DNA from: a bacterium
GTDB lineage: Bacteria; Vulcanimicrobiota; Vulcanimicrobiia; Vulcanimicrobiales; Vulcanimicrobiaceae
Reading direction: 5' to 3'
Assembly (NCBI GenBank): GCA_021805775.1
Contig: JAJZED010000016.1
Location: 1-51,160 of the forward strand
Length of the DNA stretch: 51,160 bases
The stretch's first letter is position 1. Each line of letters begins with the position of its first letter. Below, piece after piece: positions 9,657 to 17,863 of this stretch. The notes under the pieces are model-generated. The model was given only the letters and a program-made list of their open reading frames with translations. It was not told where the DNA came from and ran no database searches. The translations under genes and the position numbers were made by a program.

Positions 9657-10501
9657 CCGAATTTTCGACGCGTCCGGGGCGTAGCACCGACGTAACGACC
9701 GTAACCATCGACGAGGGACTTTCCAAGCAACACATCGACCGCGTCGCCGTCGAAGAACCGTTGGAGATACGACTGCTCGCAGGGACGGAGCGGCGTTCGC
9801 TCGTGCTGACGATGAGGACGCCGGGGCACGATTTCGAACTCGCAGCAGGCTTCCTGTTCAACGAAGGAATCGTTAAATCGTGCGACGAGATCCTCGGCAT
9901 CTCCTACTGTCTCGACGCCGATATCGAGCAAACGCAGCAATATAACATCGTCAACGTGCAGCTGCGCGCGCCGTCGCTCCCGGATTTGAGCGCATATACG
10001 CGCCTGTTTTCCGGATACGGTGCGTGCGGTATCTGCGGGCGCGAGAGCATCGACGCTTTGGAAGCGCGCGGGCTCGATATCATCGATGATTCGACGACGG
10101 TCGCTCCCGATATCCTCTACGAACTGCCAGAACGCATGCGCGCCGCGCAACCGATCTTCGAACGAACCGGCGGTTTGCACGCTACGGCGCTCTTCAACGC
10201 CTCGGGAGAACTCCTCGTTCTTCGCGAGGATATCGGCCGCCACAACGCTTTCGATAAAATCGTCGGCGAGGCGTTTCTTTCCGATAAATTGCCGTTGAAG
10301 GGACGCATCGCGCTGGTGAGCGGGCGCGCGAGTTTCGAACTGGTGCAAAAGGCTATCGCAGCGCAGATTCCCATCATTGCGTCGATCTCGGCCCCCAGCA
10401 GCCTCGCCGTCGATCTCGGCAGGCGTTTTGGAATAACGCTGGTCGGTTTTCTGCGCGGTCGCAGAGCAAACGTCTACGCCGCAGGGGAACGCGTGCGCTA
10501 A
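9653..10501 (+). CDS. fdhD: Sulfur carrier protein FdhD, required for formate dehydrogenase activity
   Basis: 282 residues. FdhD transfers sulfur from a cysteine desulfurase to the Mo/W-bis-MGD cofactor before it is inserted into formate dehydrogenase. Diagnostic blocks are VEEPLEIRL near residue 30, the T-P-G-H-D-F-E-L-A-A-G-F-L-F-x-E-G motif at about 55-75, the sulfur-carrying CxxC in YGACGICGRES, LHATALF, EDIGRHNAFDKIVG and SGRASFELVQKA. The GTG start at 9653 overlaps the previous stop by 4 bases. Its presence directly in the operon strongly supports the upstream gene being a working Mo/W-dependent formate dehydrogenase. Confidence 0.94.
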   Translation: MTEFSTRPGRSTDVTTVTIDEGLSKQHIDRVAVEEPLEIRLLAGTERRSLVLTMRTPGHDFELAAGFLFNEGIVKSCDEILGISYCLDADIEQTQQYNIVNVQLRAPSLPDLSAYTRLFSGYGACGICGRESIDALEARGLDIIDDSTTVAPDILYELPERMRAAQPIFERTGGLHATALFNASGELLVLREDIGRHNAFDKIVGEAFLSDKLPLKGRIALVSGRASFELVQKAIAAQIPIIASISAPSSLAVDLGRRFGITLVGFLRGRRANVYAAGERVR

Positions 10502-10506
10502 AGGAG

Positions 10507-10546
10507 CCCCTTCCCGTATGACACGGGCACGCGCTCGGCGAAGGGG
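10507..10546 (+). promoter_or_regulatory. Hairpin that covers the ribosome-binding site of the GGDEF gene
   Basis: CCCCTTC (10507-10513) can pair with GAAGGGG (10540-10546), enclosing a smaller helix CCCGT/ACGGG (10513-10527, sharing one base with the outer arm). The 3' arm contains AAGGGG, the only good Shine-Dalgarno sequence for the GTG at 10552. Folding would hide it, so the structure may tune translation, or uncouple it from fdhD. There is no following T-run, so a rho-independent terminator is unlikely. Confidence 0.4.
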
Positions 10547-10551
10547 TCGGC

Positions 10552-11505
10552 GTGGAGCGCAACCGGGAACCCTCGTTCTCCTCCTTCGACCGCGAGCGCC
10601 GCTCGCCCGACGTGCTTTCGCGCGCACTAGAGGAAGCGCGATTTCGCTCGTTCTTCACGCATAACGTCGACTCCATAGCATTTTTAGGGATCGAAGGAGA
10701 GGTTCTTCAGGCAAATTTGATGTTTGAGGAAATGCTCGAACTCGCTCCCAATGAAGCGACATCGATATCTTTTTTCGAATACTTGGAACCGATAGCAGAG
10801 CCCGAGGCTCGCGAGGCGTTTAGTCAAACGCTCATCGGAGAGACGCAGGAGTTCGACGGCCTTCTTCGAGCATCGGGCGAGATATCGTCGATACCCGTTC
10901 GCATTCGCTTTACTCCGCTCCGGATAGAAGACGAAATGATCGGCGTCTCGGCGATCGTGAAGAATATCGCCGCCGAACGCATCGCTCACCAACACCTGCA
11001 CAACCTTGCCTTTTACGATCCGCTCACGCGTTTGCCGAATCGAGCGCTCTTCGGAGATCGTCTCGCACAGACGATTGCGGGAGCGAAGCGTTATAACCGC
11101 CCCTTTGCCCTTTCATTTCTCGATTTAGACGGATTCAAAAACGTAAATGACGTGCACGGACACGCTGCGGGAGACGCCCTGCTGCGTGCCTTCGGCGAGC
11201 GTCTCGCTGTGATTTTGCGCGAAAGCGACACGTTCGCTCGTCTCGGCGGCGATGAATTTGCCGTACTCCAACAGGTGACAAGCATCCCCGAAGATGCCGC
11301 CGCGCTCGCGCAGAAACTCATCGAAGCTCTTCACGAACCATTTCTTATCGACGGAGCGGAACTAAAAGTGGGCCTAAGCATCGGCGTCGCGGTCTATCCG
11401 TGGCACGGTATCGGCGAATCTTCGCTGCTCGAAGCTGCGGATAAAGCTCTTTACGAAGCAAAATCTTCCGGGAAAAACACCTTCCGCTTCGCGGGACCGT
11501 TTTAG
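10552..11505 (+). CDS. PAS domain diguanylate cyclase (GGDEF)
   Basis: 317 residues starting at GTG 10552. Residues of about 25-145 form a PAS domain (FFTHNVDSIAFLGIEGEVLQ to ISAIVKN-like end). A GGDEF domain follows from about 155 (AFYDPLTRLPNRALFGDRL), with the intact catalytic motif LGGDEF at 232-236. An RESD inhibitory I-site sits five residues upstream, so it should make cyclic di-GMP and be product-inhibited. There is no membrane segment, so it is a cytoplasmic sensor whose PAS ligand is unknown. It follows fdhD at a 50-base gap in the same direction. Its stop overlaps the convergent histidine kinase stop. Confidence 0.9.
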   Translation: MERNREPSFSSFDRERRSPDVLSRALEEARFRSFFTHNVDSIAFLGIEGEVLQANLMFEEMLELAPNEATSISFFEYLEPIAEPEAREAFSQTLIGETQEFDGLLRASGEISSIPVRIRFTPLRIEDEMIGVSAIVKNIAAERIAHQHLHNLAFYDPLTRLPNRALFGDRLAQTIAGAKRYNRPFALSFLDLDGFKNVNDVHGHAAGDALLRAFGERLAVILRESDTFARLGGDEFAVLQQVTSIPEDAAALAQKLIEALHEPFLIDGAELKVGLSIGVAVYPWHGIGESSLLEAADKALYEAKSSGKNTFRFAGPF

Positions 11506-14228
11506 TTCGATTCGGGAGGGGTCCCTCCGAGCAGACCATCGAGAATTCTCACCAACTCATCGGCAGTCGGCGGCCCCTCGATGTGCGCCTGCGGTTGTAA
11601 ACCTTCGTCGTTCCCTTCACCGATAGCGATGAGCGGAATGCCTCGCTCGCGCAACATCGTTTGCAGCGCCGCTGCCGCTTCGGTGCCGTCACGGAGTTGC
11701 GTGGAGAGTACCACCGCCCCGACAGGCTCGCGTTCCAACAGCGTTTCGATTTCCTCGATTTGCTCCGACATGCGAACGCGATAACCGGCCTCGCGCAGTT
11801 CGTCGGCGAGCACCAGGTTTCGTTCCCCCGCTCCAAGGAGCGCGACGGCGTGCGGGCGCAGGCTCGGTGCCGGAGCGAGCGGCAGGCGCACCGTAACGGT
11901 CGTTCCGCGCCCTTCGTCGCTGCTAATTGAAATCGTCCCGCTATGCAACCGCACGAGCTGCCGAGTAAGGAAGAGGCCGAATCCCGTTCCGGGTATTTTT
12001 AATTTGCGTGCATTTGAAGCTCGCGTAAATCGCTCGAACAGCAATGGTATCTCGGCTTTTGGAATACCGATTCCGTTGTCATGGACGGCAACGACGACGC
12101 CGTCCGGCTCGCGCGCAATGTCGATTTGAATTGCCTTCTCGCCCGGTGAATATTTTATAGCGTTGTCGATGAGATTCGAAAATATCTGAACGAGCCGGTC
12201 GCCGTCGCCGGTTATACTCGATGCTCCGTCGGCCGTAATTTCAATTTTCCGCCGATCGACGTATCGCACGGCAAGGTCGCGCAAGAGCGATTCGATATCG
12301 ACCTCACCGAGCGAAAGAACCAACTCGTTGCGTTCTAAGCGCGAGAGCGCGAGCGTGTCGTTTGCGAGATTTGCAAGATCGAGCGCGGCTTGCTTCATCG
12401 CCTGGGTAAAAGAACGCTGCTCGTCGGTGAGGCTGCCGACTTCGCCAAGTAGGTCGGCGAACCCGACGATCGTGGTAAGCGGACTGCGAAAATCGTGGGC
12501 GAGCATAGCGATGAGGTCGCTCTTCGTTCGGCTTAGTTCGTAGATCGCGTTACGCCGACGCTCGACCTCGCTATAGAGCGCGGTATTTCGCACCGCCACC
12601 GATACGAATTGGGCAAACAAGTCGACCAAGAAGAGATCGCGCCGCTCGAAAGGGCGCATTTCGCGATGGAGACGCAGGATGAGGTCGGAGCGGTCGCTAC
12701 GCCCGATACCCACGGCAACGTCAAAGCGATCGTCGGAGATGACGAGCCCGCGTTCTTCTTGCAACCGACGCGCCAACTCGCAAAGAAAGGGCTCTTCCTC
12801 CGCGGAAAGCGGCTTACTGCTGTCTCGCACCTCGACGACGTTGCCGTTGCTCAGCTTGGCGAGAATGCGCCCCGTCGCTCCTAGTACCGCCTCGGCCCCG
12901 GAGCCGACGAATTCTACGAGTTTGCGACCGTCGAGCGCGGCAACGATCTCGCGCGACGAACGCGCGAGCGCTGCTAAACGTTCGTTCTGTTCTTCGAGGC
13001 GCGCGGTTTCTTCGACTTCTTCGCTGATATCGCGTTCGACGAAGACCCAATGCGTGATGCCTCCGCGAACGTCTCGGATTGGGGTGCAAGAACGGAGCGC
13101 CCAAAAACCACTTCCGTCACGACGATAGGCGACCACCTGTTCGCGTGCCGATAACCCGGCGGCGATTGCCTCTCGCAGGCGCCGCATGCCGTCGTCATCC
13201 GGCATTGCAAACCGAAAGTCATCGAGAGCGCGCCCTACAGCATCTGCGGCTCGCCAGCCGGTCGCGCGTTCGAAGGCATCATTCAGATACATCAGTCGGA
13301 GTTGCCCGGTTTTTTCATCGACTTCGAAAATTTGCAGCATCTCGCCGGTCTCGTTCATCGCTCGTGAAAGCAAATCGAGACGGCGCCGATATCCGACCTG
13401 TTCGCTGATATCGGCCGCGATAGCAAGAATTTTTTGCTCGCCTCCGAGGCCGCTGATATCGGCACGTAACTCTACCGGAAACGAAGAACCATCGCTGCGG
13501 CGAGCCTGCGTCTCGGCTACCCATGCATGGCCGCCGCGCATGGTTTCGATAGCCGCCGCCATGCGCGATTCCGAGAGATTATCGTAGAGTTCGGCGATAT
13601 ATTTTCCATTTAACTCACGGTGGTCGTAGCCGAGATGTTTTGCAGCACCAACCGACGCAAAATTTATTCTTAAGGTTGTCGCATCAAAAGTTAGCATGTC
13701 AAGTTGCGCGGATTCGAAGAGATTATAAAATTCGCGACGCGCGTCGAGTACCGCCATGACTGCCTGCGCGAGCGCCGTTAATGCATCGCGTTGCCCATCG
13801 GTTAAGGTGCGCGGTTTTCGGTCGATAACGCAGATCGTACCCAGGTGCACCCCACCTGGAGCGACGAGCGGAAAACCGGCGTAAAAACGAATTTCAGGAT
13901 CGCCGGTGACGAGCGGATTTGCACTGAATCGAGCGTCCGCACTCGCATCTTCGATCTCTAAGGTCGTAATGCGTTCGTCGAGTGCATACGCACAGAACGC
14001 TTGGTCGCGCGGCGTCTCTCGGACCGCTAAGCCGCGTCGCGCTTTAAACCATTGCCGTTTCTCGTCAACGAGGCTGACCAACGCGATCGGCGTGTCCGCG
14101 AGCTCCGCCGCGAGGTTCACGAATGCATCGAAAATCGCTTCGTCGCCGGTATCGAGCACTTGGTAGGATTCGAGGACGCTCAAGCGCTCGCGTTCTCGAT
14201 CCTCGCTTAACGGATACGGGCTGCTCAT
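11502..14228 (-). CDS. Large GAF-PAS-PAS sensor histidine kinase with a degenerate receiver-like tail
   Basis: 908 residues, cytoplasmic (no membrane helix seen). Order: GAF at about 20-165 (beginning RLSVLESYQVLDTGDEAIFD), PAS at about 165-285, PAS at about 285-415, a diverged GAF-like segment at about 420-570, HisKA with phospho-acceptor His578 in LAHDFRSPL, HATPase with N-box NLIDNAIKYS, G1 DNGIGI and G2 GTGFGL, and a C-terminal 100 residues that fold like a receiver (HAVALLGAGERNLVLADEL) but have Ser where the phospho-Asp would be (AVVLSTQL). No partner response regulator is adjacent. It is the last gene of the minus-strand operon; its ATG overlaps the hydrolase stop (ATGA) and its stop overlaps the GGDEF stop on the other strand. 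Confidence 0.88.
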   Translation of the reverse strand: MSSPYPLSEDRERERLSVLESYQVLDTGDEAIFDAFVNLAAELADTPIALVSLVDEKRQWFKARRGLAVRETPRDQAFCAYALDERITTLEIEDASADARFSANPLVTGDPEIRFYAGFPLVAPGGVHLGTICVIDRKPRTLTDGQRDALTALAQAVMAVLDARREFYNLFESAQLDMLTFDATTLRINFASVGAAKHLGYDHRELNGKYIAELYDNLSESRMAAAIETMRGGHAWVAETQARRSDGSSFPVELRADISGLGGEQKILAIAADISEQVGYRRRLDLLSRAMNETGEMLQIFEVDEKTGQLRLMYLNDAFERATGWRAADAVGRALDDFRFAMPDDDGMRRLREAIAAGLSAREQVVAYRRDGSGFWALRSCTPIRDVRGGITHWVFVERDISEEVEETARLEEQNERLAALARSSREIVAALDGRKLVEFVGSGAEAVLGATGRILAKLSNGNVVEVRDSSKPLSAEEEPFLCELARRLQEERGLVISDDRFDVAVGIGRSDRSDLILRLHREMRPFERRDLFLVDLFAQFVSVAVRNTALYSEVERRRNAIYELSRTKSDLIAMLAHDFRSPLTTIVGFADLLGEVGSLTDEQRSFTQAMKQAALDLANLANDTLALSRLERNELVLSLGEVDIESLLRDLAVRYVDRRKIEITADGASSITGDGDRLVQIFSNLIDNAIKYSPGEKAIQIDIAREPDGVVVAVHDNGIGIPKAEIPLLFERFTRASNARKLKIPGTGFGLFLTRQLVRLHSGTISISSDEGRGTTVTVRLPLAPAPSLRPHAVALLGAGERNLVLADELREAGYRVRMSEQIEEIETLLEREPVGAVVLSTQLRDGTEAAAALQTMLRERGIPLIAIGEGNDEGLQPQAHIEGPPTADELVRILDGLLGGTPPESN

Positions 14229-15034
14229 GGCGCGGCACTTTCTTCGAGAAATTCGCGTAAGTACCGGTTAAACGCATCGGGTGCGTCGGCATTTGCGACG
14301 TGCCCCGCACCGGAGAGTTCGACCAAACGCGCGTCGGGGATTCCCGCCGCGATCTCTTCGGAGAGCGCGCGCGGTGCGATGCCGTCGCGCTCTCCGACAA
14401 GGACGAGCGTCGGAACGCCGATCGTGCCGAGATCCCCGCGATAATCGCCGGTCCAGGTGGCATGAGTCGCCGCCTCGTAAGAGGCGCGGCTCTTGCACGC
14501 CATCTGGTCGATGGTTTCGCGCTCGCGTTCCGGCGGAAGCCCGAGTTGCGCCGTTCGAGCGCGAGCGAACGTACCCATATCCCCGGCTGCGTCGACGGCT
14601 GCGAGAATTCGCCGGACGTAGTTCTCCGCATCGGGGTACTTCGCAAAACTTCCTACCAGTACGAGGCCGGCAAGTCGCTCGGGAATCCGTCGCGCGAGTT
14701 CGAACGCGACGACGCCGCCGAGACTACAACCAACGACGATCGCTTTTTCCGCGGCGATCGCATCGAGCGCGGCGATCGCATCGAGCGCATAGCCCGCACG
14801 CGTGATTGCCGTCGGTGCGGGGTCGGGGACGGCACCGTTTCCGCGAAGTTCGAGCGCCGCGCACCGCGCACGCGACGAGAGCGCGAGCAGCTGCTTCTCC
14901 CAAATTGCCGCCGTCGAACCGACGCCGTGAATGAAGAGTATCGCCGGGCCAGAAGGCCCGACGACACGAAGCCCGCTCTCAACGCCGTCTTCGCCGCGAA
15001 GAGAGAGCACCCGAATCCGAGTATTCTCACCCAT
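14225..15034 (-). CDS. Alpha/beta-fold hydrolase
   Basis: 269 residues with a complete alpha/beta-hydrolase triad: nucleophile elbow GCSLGG (Ser near residue 105), Asp in GERDGIAP and His in SGAGHVANADAP. The oxyanion-hole segment is FIHGVGST. Closest in style to 3-oxoadipate enol-lactonase/PcaD-like and esterase members, but the substrate cannot be read from the sequence. Its stop overlaps the kinase start, and it lies 23 bases downstream of the DJ-1-like gene, so it belongs to the same operon. Confidence 0.85.
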   Translation of the reverse strand: MGENTRIRVLSLRGEDGVESGLRVVGPSGPAILFIHGVGSTAAIWEKQLLALSSRARCAALELRGNGAVPDPAPTAITRAGYALDAIAALDAIAAEKAIVVGCSLGGVVAFELARRIPERLAGLVLVGSFAKYPDAENYVRRILAAVDAAGDMGTFARARTAQLGLPPERERETIDQMACKSRASYEAATHATWTGDYRGDLGTIGVPTLVLVGERDGIAPRALSEEIAAGIPDARLVELSGAGHVANADAPDAFNRYLREFLEESAAP

Positions 15035-15057
15035 CGCGTTGCGGCTTCTTGCGGGGT

Positions 15058-15615
15058 TTAGACCGCTGCGGAAGAGAGCGCGAGTTTTTCCATCATCGCG
15101 CGGTTGAATTGCGGAAGATCCTCTCCCCCGCGCGTGCTAATGATGTTGCTGTCCTGAGCCGTCGGTTGGTCGCGATAGAGGCCGCCGGCATTGCGAATAT
15201 CGTCGGCGATCGAATGCGCGCCGGTCAGTTGACGACCGCGCAACAACTGCGCCGAGATCAGCACCTGTGCGCCGTGCCCGATCGAGAAGACCGGCTTCTT
15301 CGCCGCATCGAATTCGCGAACGAAACGCTGTACCTCGGCGTCGGCGCGAATGCGGTCGGGCGAGAGCCCGCCCGGGACGAGCAACGCATCGAAATCCTCT
15401 GCGGTGCAGTCGGCGACGAGTTCCTCGGCCTTCACCAGGATGCCGTCGTCGAGCCCCCGCTTCCCGCGGATGCGGGCACGCGCTCGCTCGTCGATGCCGA
15501 CGATCGTCACGATCGCACCGGCCTCTTCGAGCGCGCGGCGTGGCTCGGTTAAATCCATCTCTTCGAATCCATCGCCCACGAGCGCAGCGATACGTTTACC
15601 TTGAACTCCTTGCAT
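15058..15615 (-). CDS. DJ-1/PfpI superfamily protein lacking the nucleophilic cysteine
   Basis: 185 residues matching the PfpI/YhbO branch of the DJ-1 superfamily (protease or glyoxalase/deglycase-like enzymes): GDGFEEMDL at 14-22 with the conserved Glu, LLVPGGLSPDRIR in the middle and SIGHGAQVLI at the nucleophile elbow. In the family that elbow reads A-I-C-H-G. Here the Cys codon is GGG (Gly), read directly from the DNA near 15278. The usual chemistry is therefore unlikely; a scaffold, regulatory or redox-independent role may remain. The ATG at 15615 has no clear ribosome site before it, while an AAGGAG sits just inside the frame. Confidence 0.85.
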   Translation of the reverse strand: MQGVQGKRIAALVGDGFEEMDLTEPRRALEEAGAIVTIVGIDERARARIRGKRGLDDGILVKAEELVADCTAEDFDALLVPGGLSPDRIRADAEVQRFVREFDAAKKPVFSIGHGAQVLISAQLLRGRQLTGAHSIADDIRNAGGLYRDQPTAQDSNIISTRGGEDLPQFNRAMMEKLALSSAAV

Positions 15616-15624
15616 GGCAGGGGC

Positions 15625-15648
15625 GGTTCGCGCTGGAGGGTGCGAACC
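15625..15648 (-). other. Intercistronic hairpin upstream of the DJ-1-like gene
   Basis: GGTTCGC (15625-15631) pairs with GCGAACC (15642-15648), with further partial pairing of GCAG/CTGC outside. It sits in the only larger gap (47 bases) of this operon. No T-run follows on the minus strand, so it may be a processing or partial-termination site. Confidence 0.3.
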
Positions 15649-15662
15649 TCTGCTTTCCGGAG

Positions 15663-16169
15663 CTAAAGCGTCCCGCCGGTCGCCTGAGAGGCGATACGGA
15701 GCAGATAGGTGAGCTCGACTTCGATGCGGCCGAGGGCATCCAGCAGGGGGTCCTCTCCTAGCGCATGGAGGAGCGGGTTCCGTTTCGTCATGTCACCCTC
15801 GGGCACCGCATGGCGCGGATTGATCTCGCGCATGTAGATGCGGGCGTCGTATCGGAGTTGTCCCTCGGGGAGAAAGAAGAGCGGATCGAGCCCGAAGGCA
15901 TAGACGTCGAGCGAGAGGAGCGCGCTCTTCTGCATGAACTCGATCGGACGAAGCCTCAACGCGTGAGCGAGCCGTGCCAACACGCTCGGCCCGACCCTCC
16001 GTTTGCCTGCGTAGAGCTCCTCAAATTCTTCGCGAGTCACGCCGAGGGCATCGATGAGTTGGGCATCGTCGACTCCGCGCTCGCGTGCGAGCGCCTGCAG
16101 TGCGCCCCCGAACGTCGGCCCGCCGGCCGTCCCGAGGCGTGCGTCCCAAACCGGTATTTGCTGATTCAC
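15663..16169 (-). CDS. Helix-turn-helix (XRE-like) protein of unknown role
   Basis: 168 residues. Residues of about 20-80 (FGGALQALARERGVDDAQLIDALGVTREEFEELYAGKRRVGPSVLARLAHALRL) have the five-helix spacing of a Cro/C1-type HTH. The remainder contains EFMQKSALLS and an acidic/aromatic segment, without a known domain. The GTG start overlaps the Rieske gene stop (GTGA). It may be the regulator of this operon, but no operator was identified. Confidence 0.6.
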   Translation of the reverse strand: MNQQIPVWDARLGTAGGPTFGGALQALARERGVDDAQLIDALGVTREEFEELYAGKRRVGPSVLARLAHALRLRPIEFMQKSALLSLDVYAFGLDPLFFLPEGQLRYDARIYMREINPRHAVPEGDMTKRNPLLHALGEDPLLDALGRIEVELTYLLRIASQATGGTL

Positions 16170-16492
16170 TCTTCAATAGGTTCCTCGCCAACCCATATCC
16201 GACCCTCGTCGACGAAGATCGCAAAGCGTGCGACGCGAGCGAAATCGCCTAACGTCATGTAACCCGTTCGCACGTCGAATCGCCATGCGTGCCACGGGCA
16301 GGTGACGATTCCTCGCTCCACGCTTCCCTCGGCGAGCGGGCCGCCTTGATGCGGGCACGCATTCTCCAACGCGAAGAGCTCGTTATCGACATCGAAGATC
16401 GCCACTTCGTACGCACCCACGCTTCGAACGATTGCCGAATTGCGCGCGAGTGAGGAACGATCGGCGACGCCGATGAAGCCGTCGCGCATCAA
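16166..16492 (-). CDS. Rieske [2Fe-2S] ferredoxin
   Basis: 108 residues with both cluster-binding boxes, CPHQGG at about 46-51 and CPWHAWRFD at about 65-73 (C-x-H and C-x2-H). The size and lack of a membrane anchor match the soluble NirD/biphenyl-dioxygenase-ferredoxin type, which carries one electron between a reductase and an oxygenase or reductase. Four-base overlaps link it to the SDR gene before it and the HTH gene after it. Its partner could be the flavin reductase encoded two genes upstream; this is inference. Confidence 0.9.
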   Translation of the reverse strand: MMRDGFIGVADRSSLARNSAIVRSVGAYEVAIFDVDNELFALENACPHQGGPLAEGSVERGIVTCPWHAWRFDVRTGYMTLGDFARVARFAIFVDEGRIWVGEEPIEE

Positions 16493-17253
16493 CCGAAAAG
16501 TGCGCGCGTAAGGCCGCCGTCGACCGAGATCGTCTGCCCGGTAATATACGAAGCCCGCTCGCTGCAGAGAAACGCGACGAGATCTGCGAGCTCGTCGGGC
16601 GATCCGACGCGTTGCATCGGCACCTCGTTGCGAGCGGCCGATTCCAGCGCTTCATCGCTTCCGTAAAGCGCGCGCAGGCGGTCGGTGAGAAAACGTCCGG
16701 TCGCAATACCGTTGATGGTAATTCCCGCCGAAGCGACATCGTTGCTCGCAGTTTTGAGCGCCGAAACGAGCGCCGTGCGAAAGACGTTGGAGAGCGCGAG
16801 ATTGCCGATCGGTTGTTTCACGCTCGTCGAGGTGAGCGCGACGATGCGCCCCCATCGGCGCTCTCGCATGAGGGGAATGACGGCATACGCAAGCGCGAGC
16901 ATCGGGCGCAACACCGTGCGATAGCCGAGATCCCAGTCATCGAGCGCTAATTGTTCGAAGCTGCCGGGTTTTGGTCCACCGCCGTTGGCGACGAGAATAT
17001 CGATACTGCCGAATGTCGAACCGACATCGTCGATCAACCGAGCGCGCTCGCCGTCGTCGTTCAAATCGCAAGGAAATGCGCGTGCGTCGAACGCGCCGGC
17101 GGCGCGAGCCCGTGCGGATATCGTTTCCAGGGCCTCGCGGCGACGCGCGGCGAGCGCCACGATATGCCCCTCGCGCGCGAGCGCGAGGGCACACGCGGCG
17201 CCGAGGCCGCCGCTCGCGCCGGTCACCAACGCGACGCGTCGTATCGAGCTCAT
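16489..17253 (-). CDS. Short-chain dehydrogenase/reductase-like protein without the Tyr-Lys catalytic pair
   Basis: 254 residues with the Rossmann glycine motif [10 protein letters not shown] at the N-terminus and NGGG at about 90. Where SDR enzymes have Y-x-x-x-K this protein reads [11 protein letters not shown] after [10 protein letters not shown], so both Tyr and Lys are missing. This matches my memory of a divergent SDR branch (PRK08339-like) that has the same IALSNV segment, so the loss is a subfamily trait and not a mutation here. The C-terminal [11 protein letters not shown] is typical of SDRs. It starts 9 bases after the flavin reductase stop. Function unknown. Confidence 0.8.
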   Translation of the reverse strand: MSSIRRVALVTGASGGLGAACALALAREGHIVALAARRREALETISARARAAGAFDARAFPCDLNDDGERARLIDDVGSTFGSIDILVANGGGPKPGSFEQLALDDWDLGYRTVLRPMLALAYAVIPLMRERRWGRIVALTSTSVKQPIGNLALSNVFRTALVSALKTASNDVASAGITINGIATGRFLTDRLRALYGSDEALESAARNEVPMQRVGSPDELADLVAFLCSERASYITGQTISVDGGLTRALFG

Positions 17254-17262
17254 CGGAGCGCG

Positions 17263-17844
17263 CTATTCATAGGGCACACCCTTCGCTCGGCGATCGCGCA
17301 AGGCTTCGAGATACCAGGTGAATTCTTCGAGAAACGAGCGCGTCGAGGTCCGTACGTATTCGGCGTGCGGTACTCCATTTTCGTCGAACGTTTCGGCAAC
17401 GTTGCCGAATGGGAGCAGCGACGGGATCGTGATCATACCTTGCTCGGGAAGGGTCGCGCGCAGTTGCATCGCCGCACGCACTCCCCCGAAGCGGCCGTTT
17501 GAATAGGTGACCAGCCCTGCGGGGCGCCAAAAAAACTCATTCATAAAATGGTCGAGCGTGTTTTTAAGTGCCGGCGGAATACCGTGATTGTACTCACCCG
17601 AGACGATGAGAAAGCCGTCAACGCTGCGGAAGATTTCGGCGAGTCGTTCCATGACCGCGGGCGCGCTGCCGCGTTCGTATTCTTTATACATGCGGTCGAG
17701 CAGCGGCAGGCGATATTCGAGCGGATCGACCAACACGCCGGTATCGCCGCGCTCTTTTAAGGCGTCGAGCAAGAAACGCGCGACGCGCAACCCTTGCCTT
17801 TCGCTGCGCACCGAGCCGTAGACGACGGCGACTGTATTTCCCAT
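17263..17844 (-). CDS. NAD(P)H-dependent FMN reductase
   Basis: 193 residues of flavodoxin-like fold. The signatures are VYGSVRSERQGLRVARFLLD at the N-terminus (the phosphate-binding S-x-R loop) and VSGEYNHGIPPALKNTLDHF at about 80-100, as in the NADPH-dependent FMN reductase family (PF03358). It reduces flavin or quinone-like substrates with NAD(P)H. It lies between pirin and the SDR in a tightly packed operon. Confidence 0.9.
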   Translation of the reverse strand: MGNTVAVVYGSVRSERQGLRVARFLLDALKERGDTGVLVDPLEYRLPLLDRMYKEYERGSAPAVMERLAEIFRSVDGFLIVSGEYNHGIPPALKNTLDHFMNEFFWRPAGLVTYSNGRFGGVRAAMQLRATLPEQGMITIPSLLPFGNVAETFDENGVPHAEYVRTSTRSFLEEFTWYLEALRDRRAKGVPYE

Positions 17845-17863
17845 TTCGCTGCAACCGCTTCGT

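Noticed and set aside
9308-10627. 439-codon open frame on the minus strand across fdhD
   Set aside because: It lies opposite well-conserved FdhD and NrfD genes, is Arg/Ala-rich, and has no family signature; GC-rich genes often leave long open frames on the other strand.
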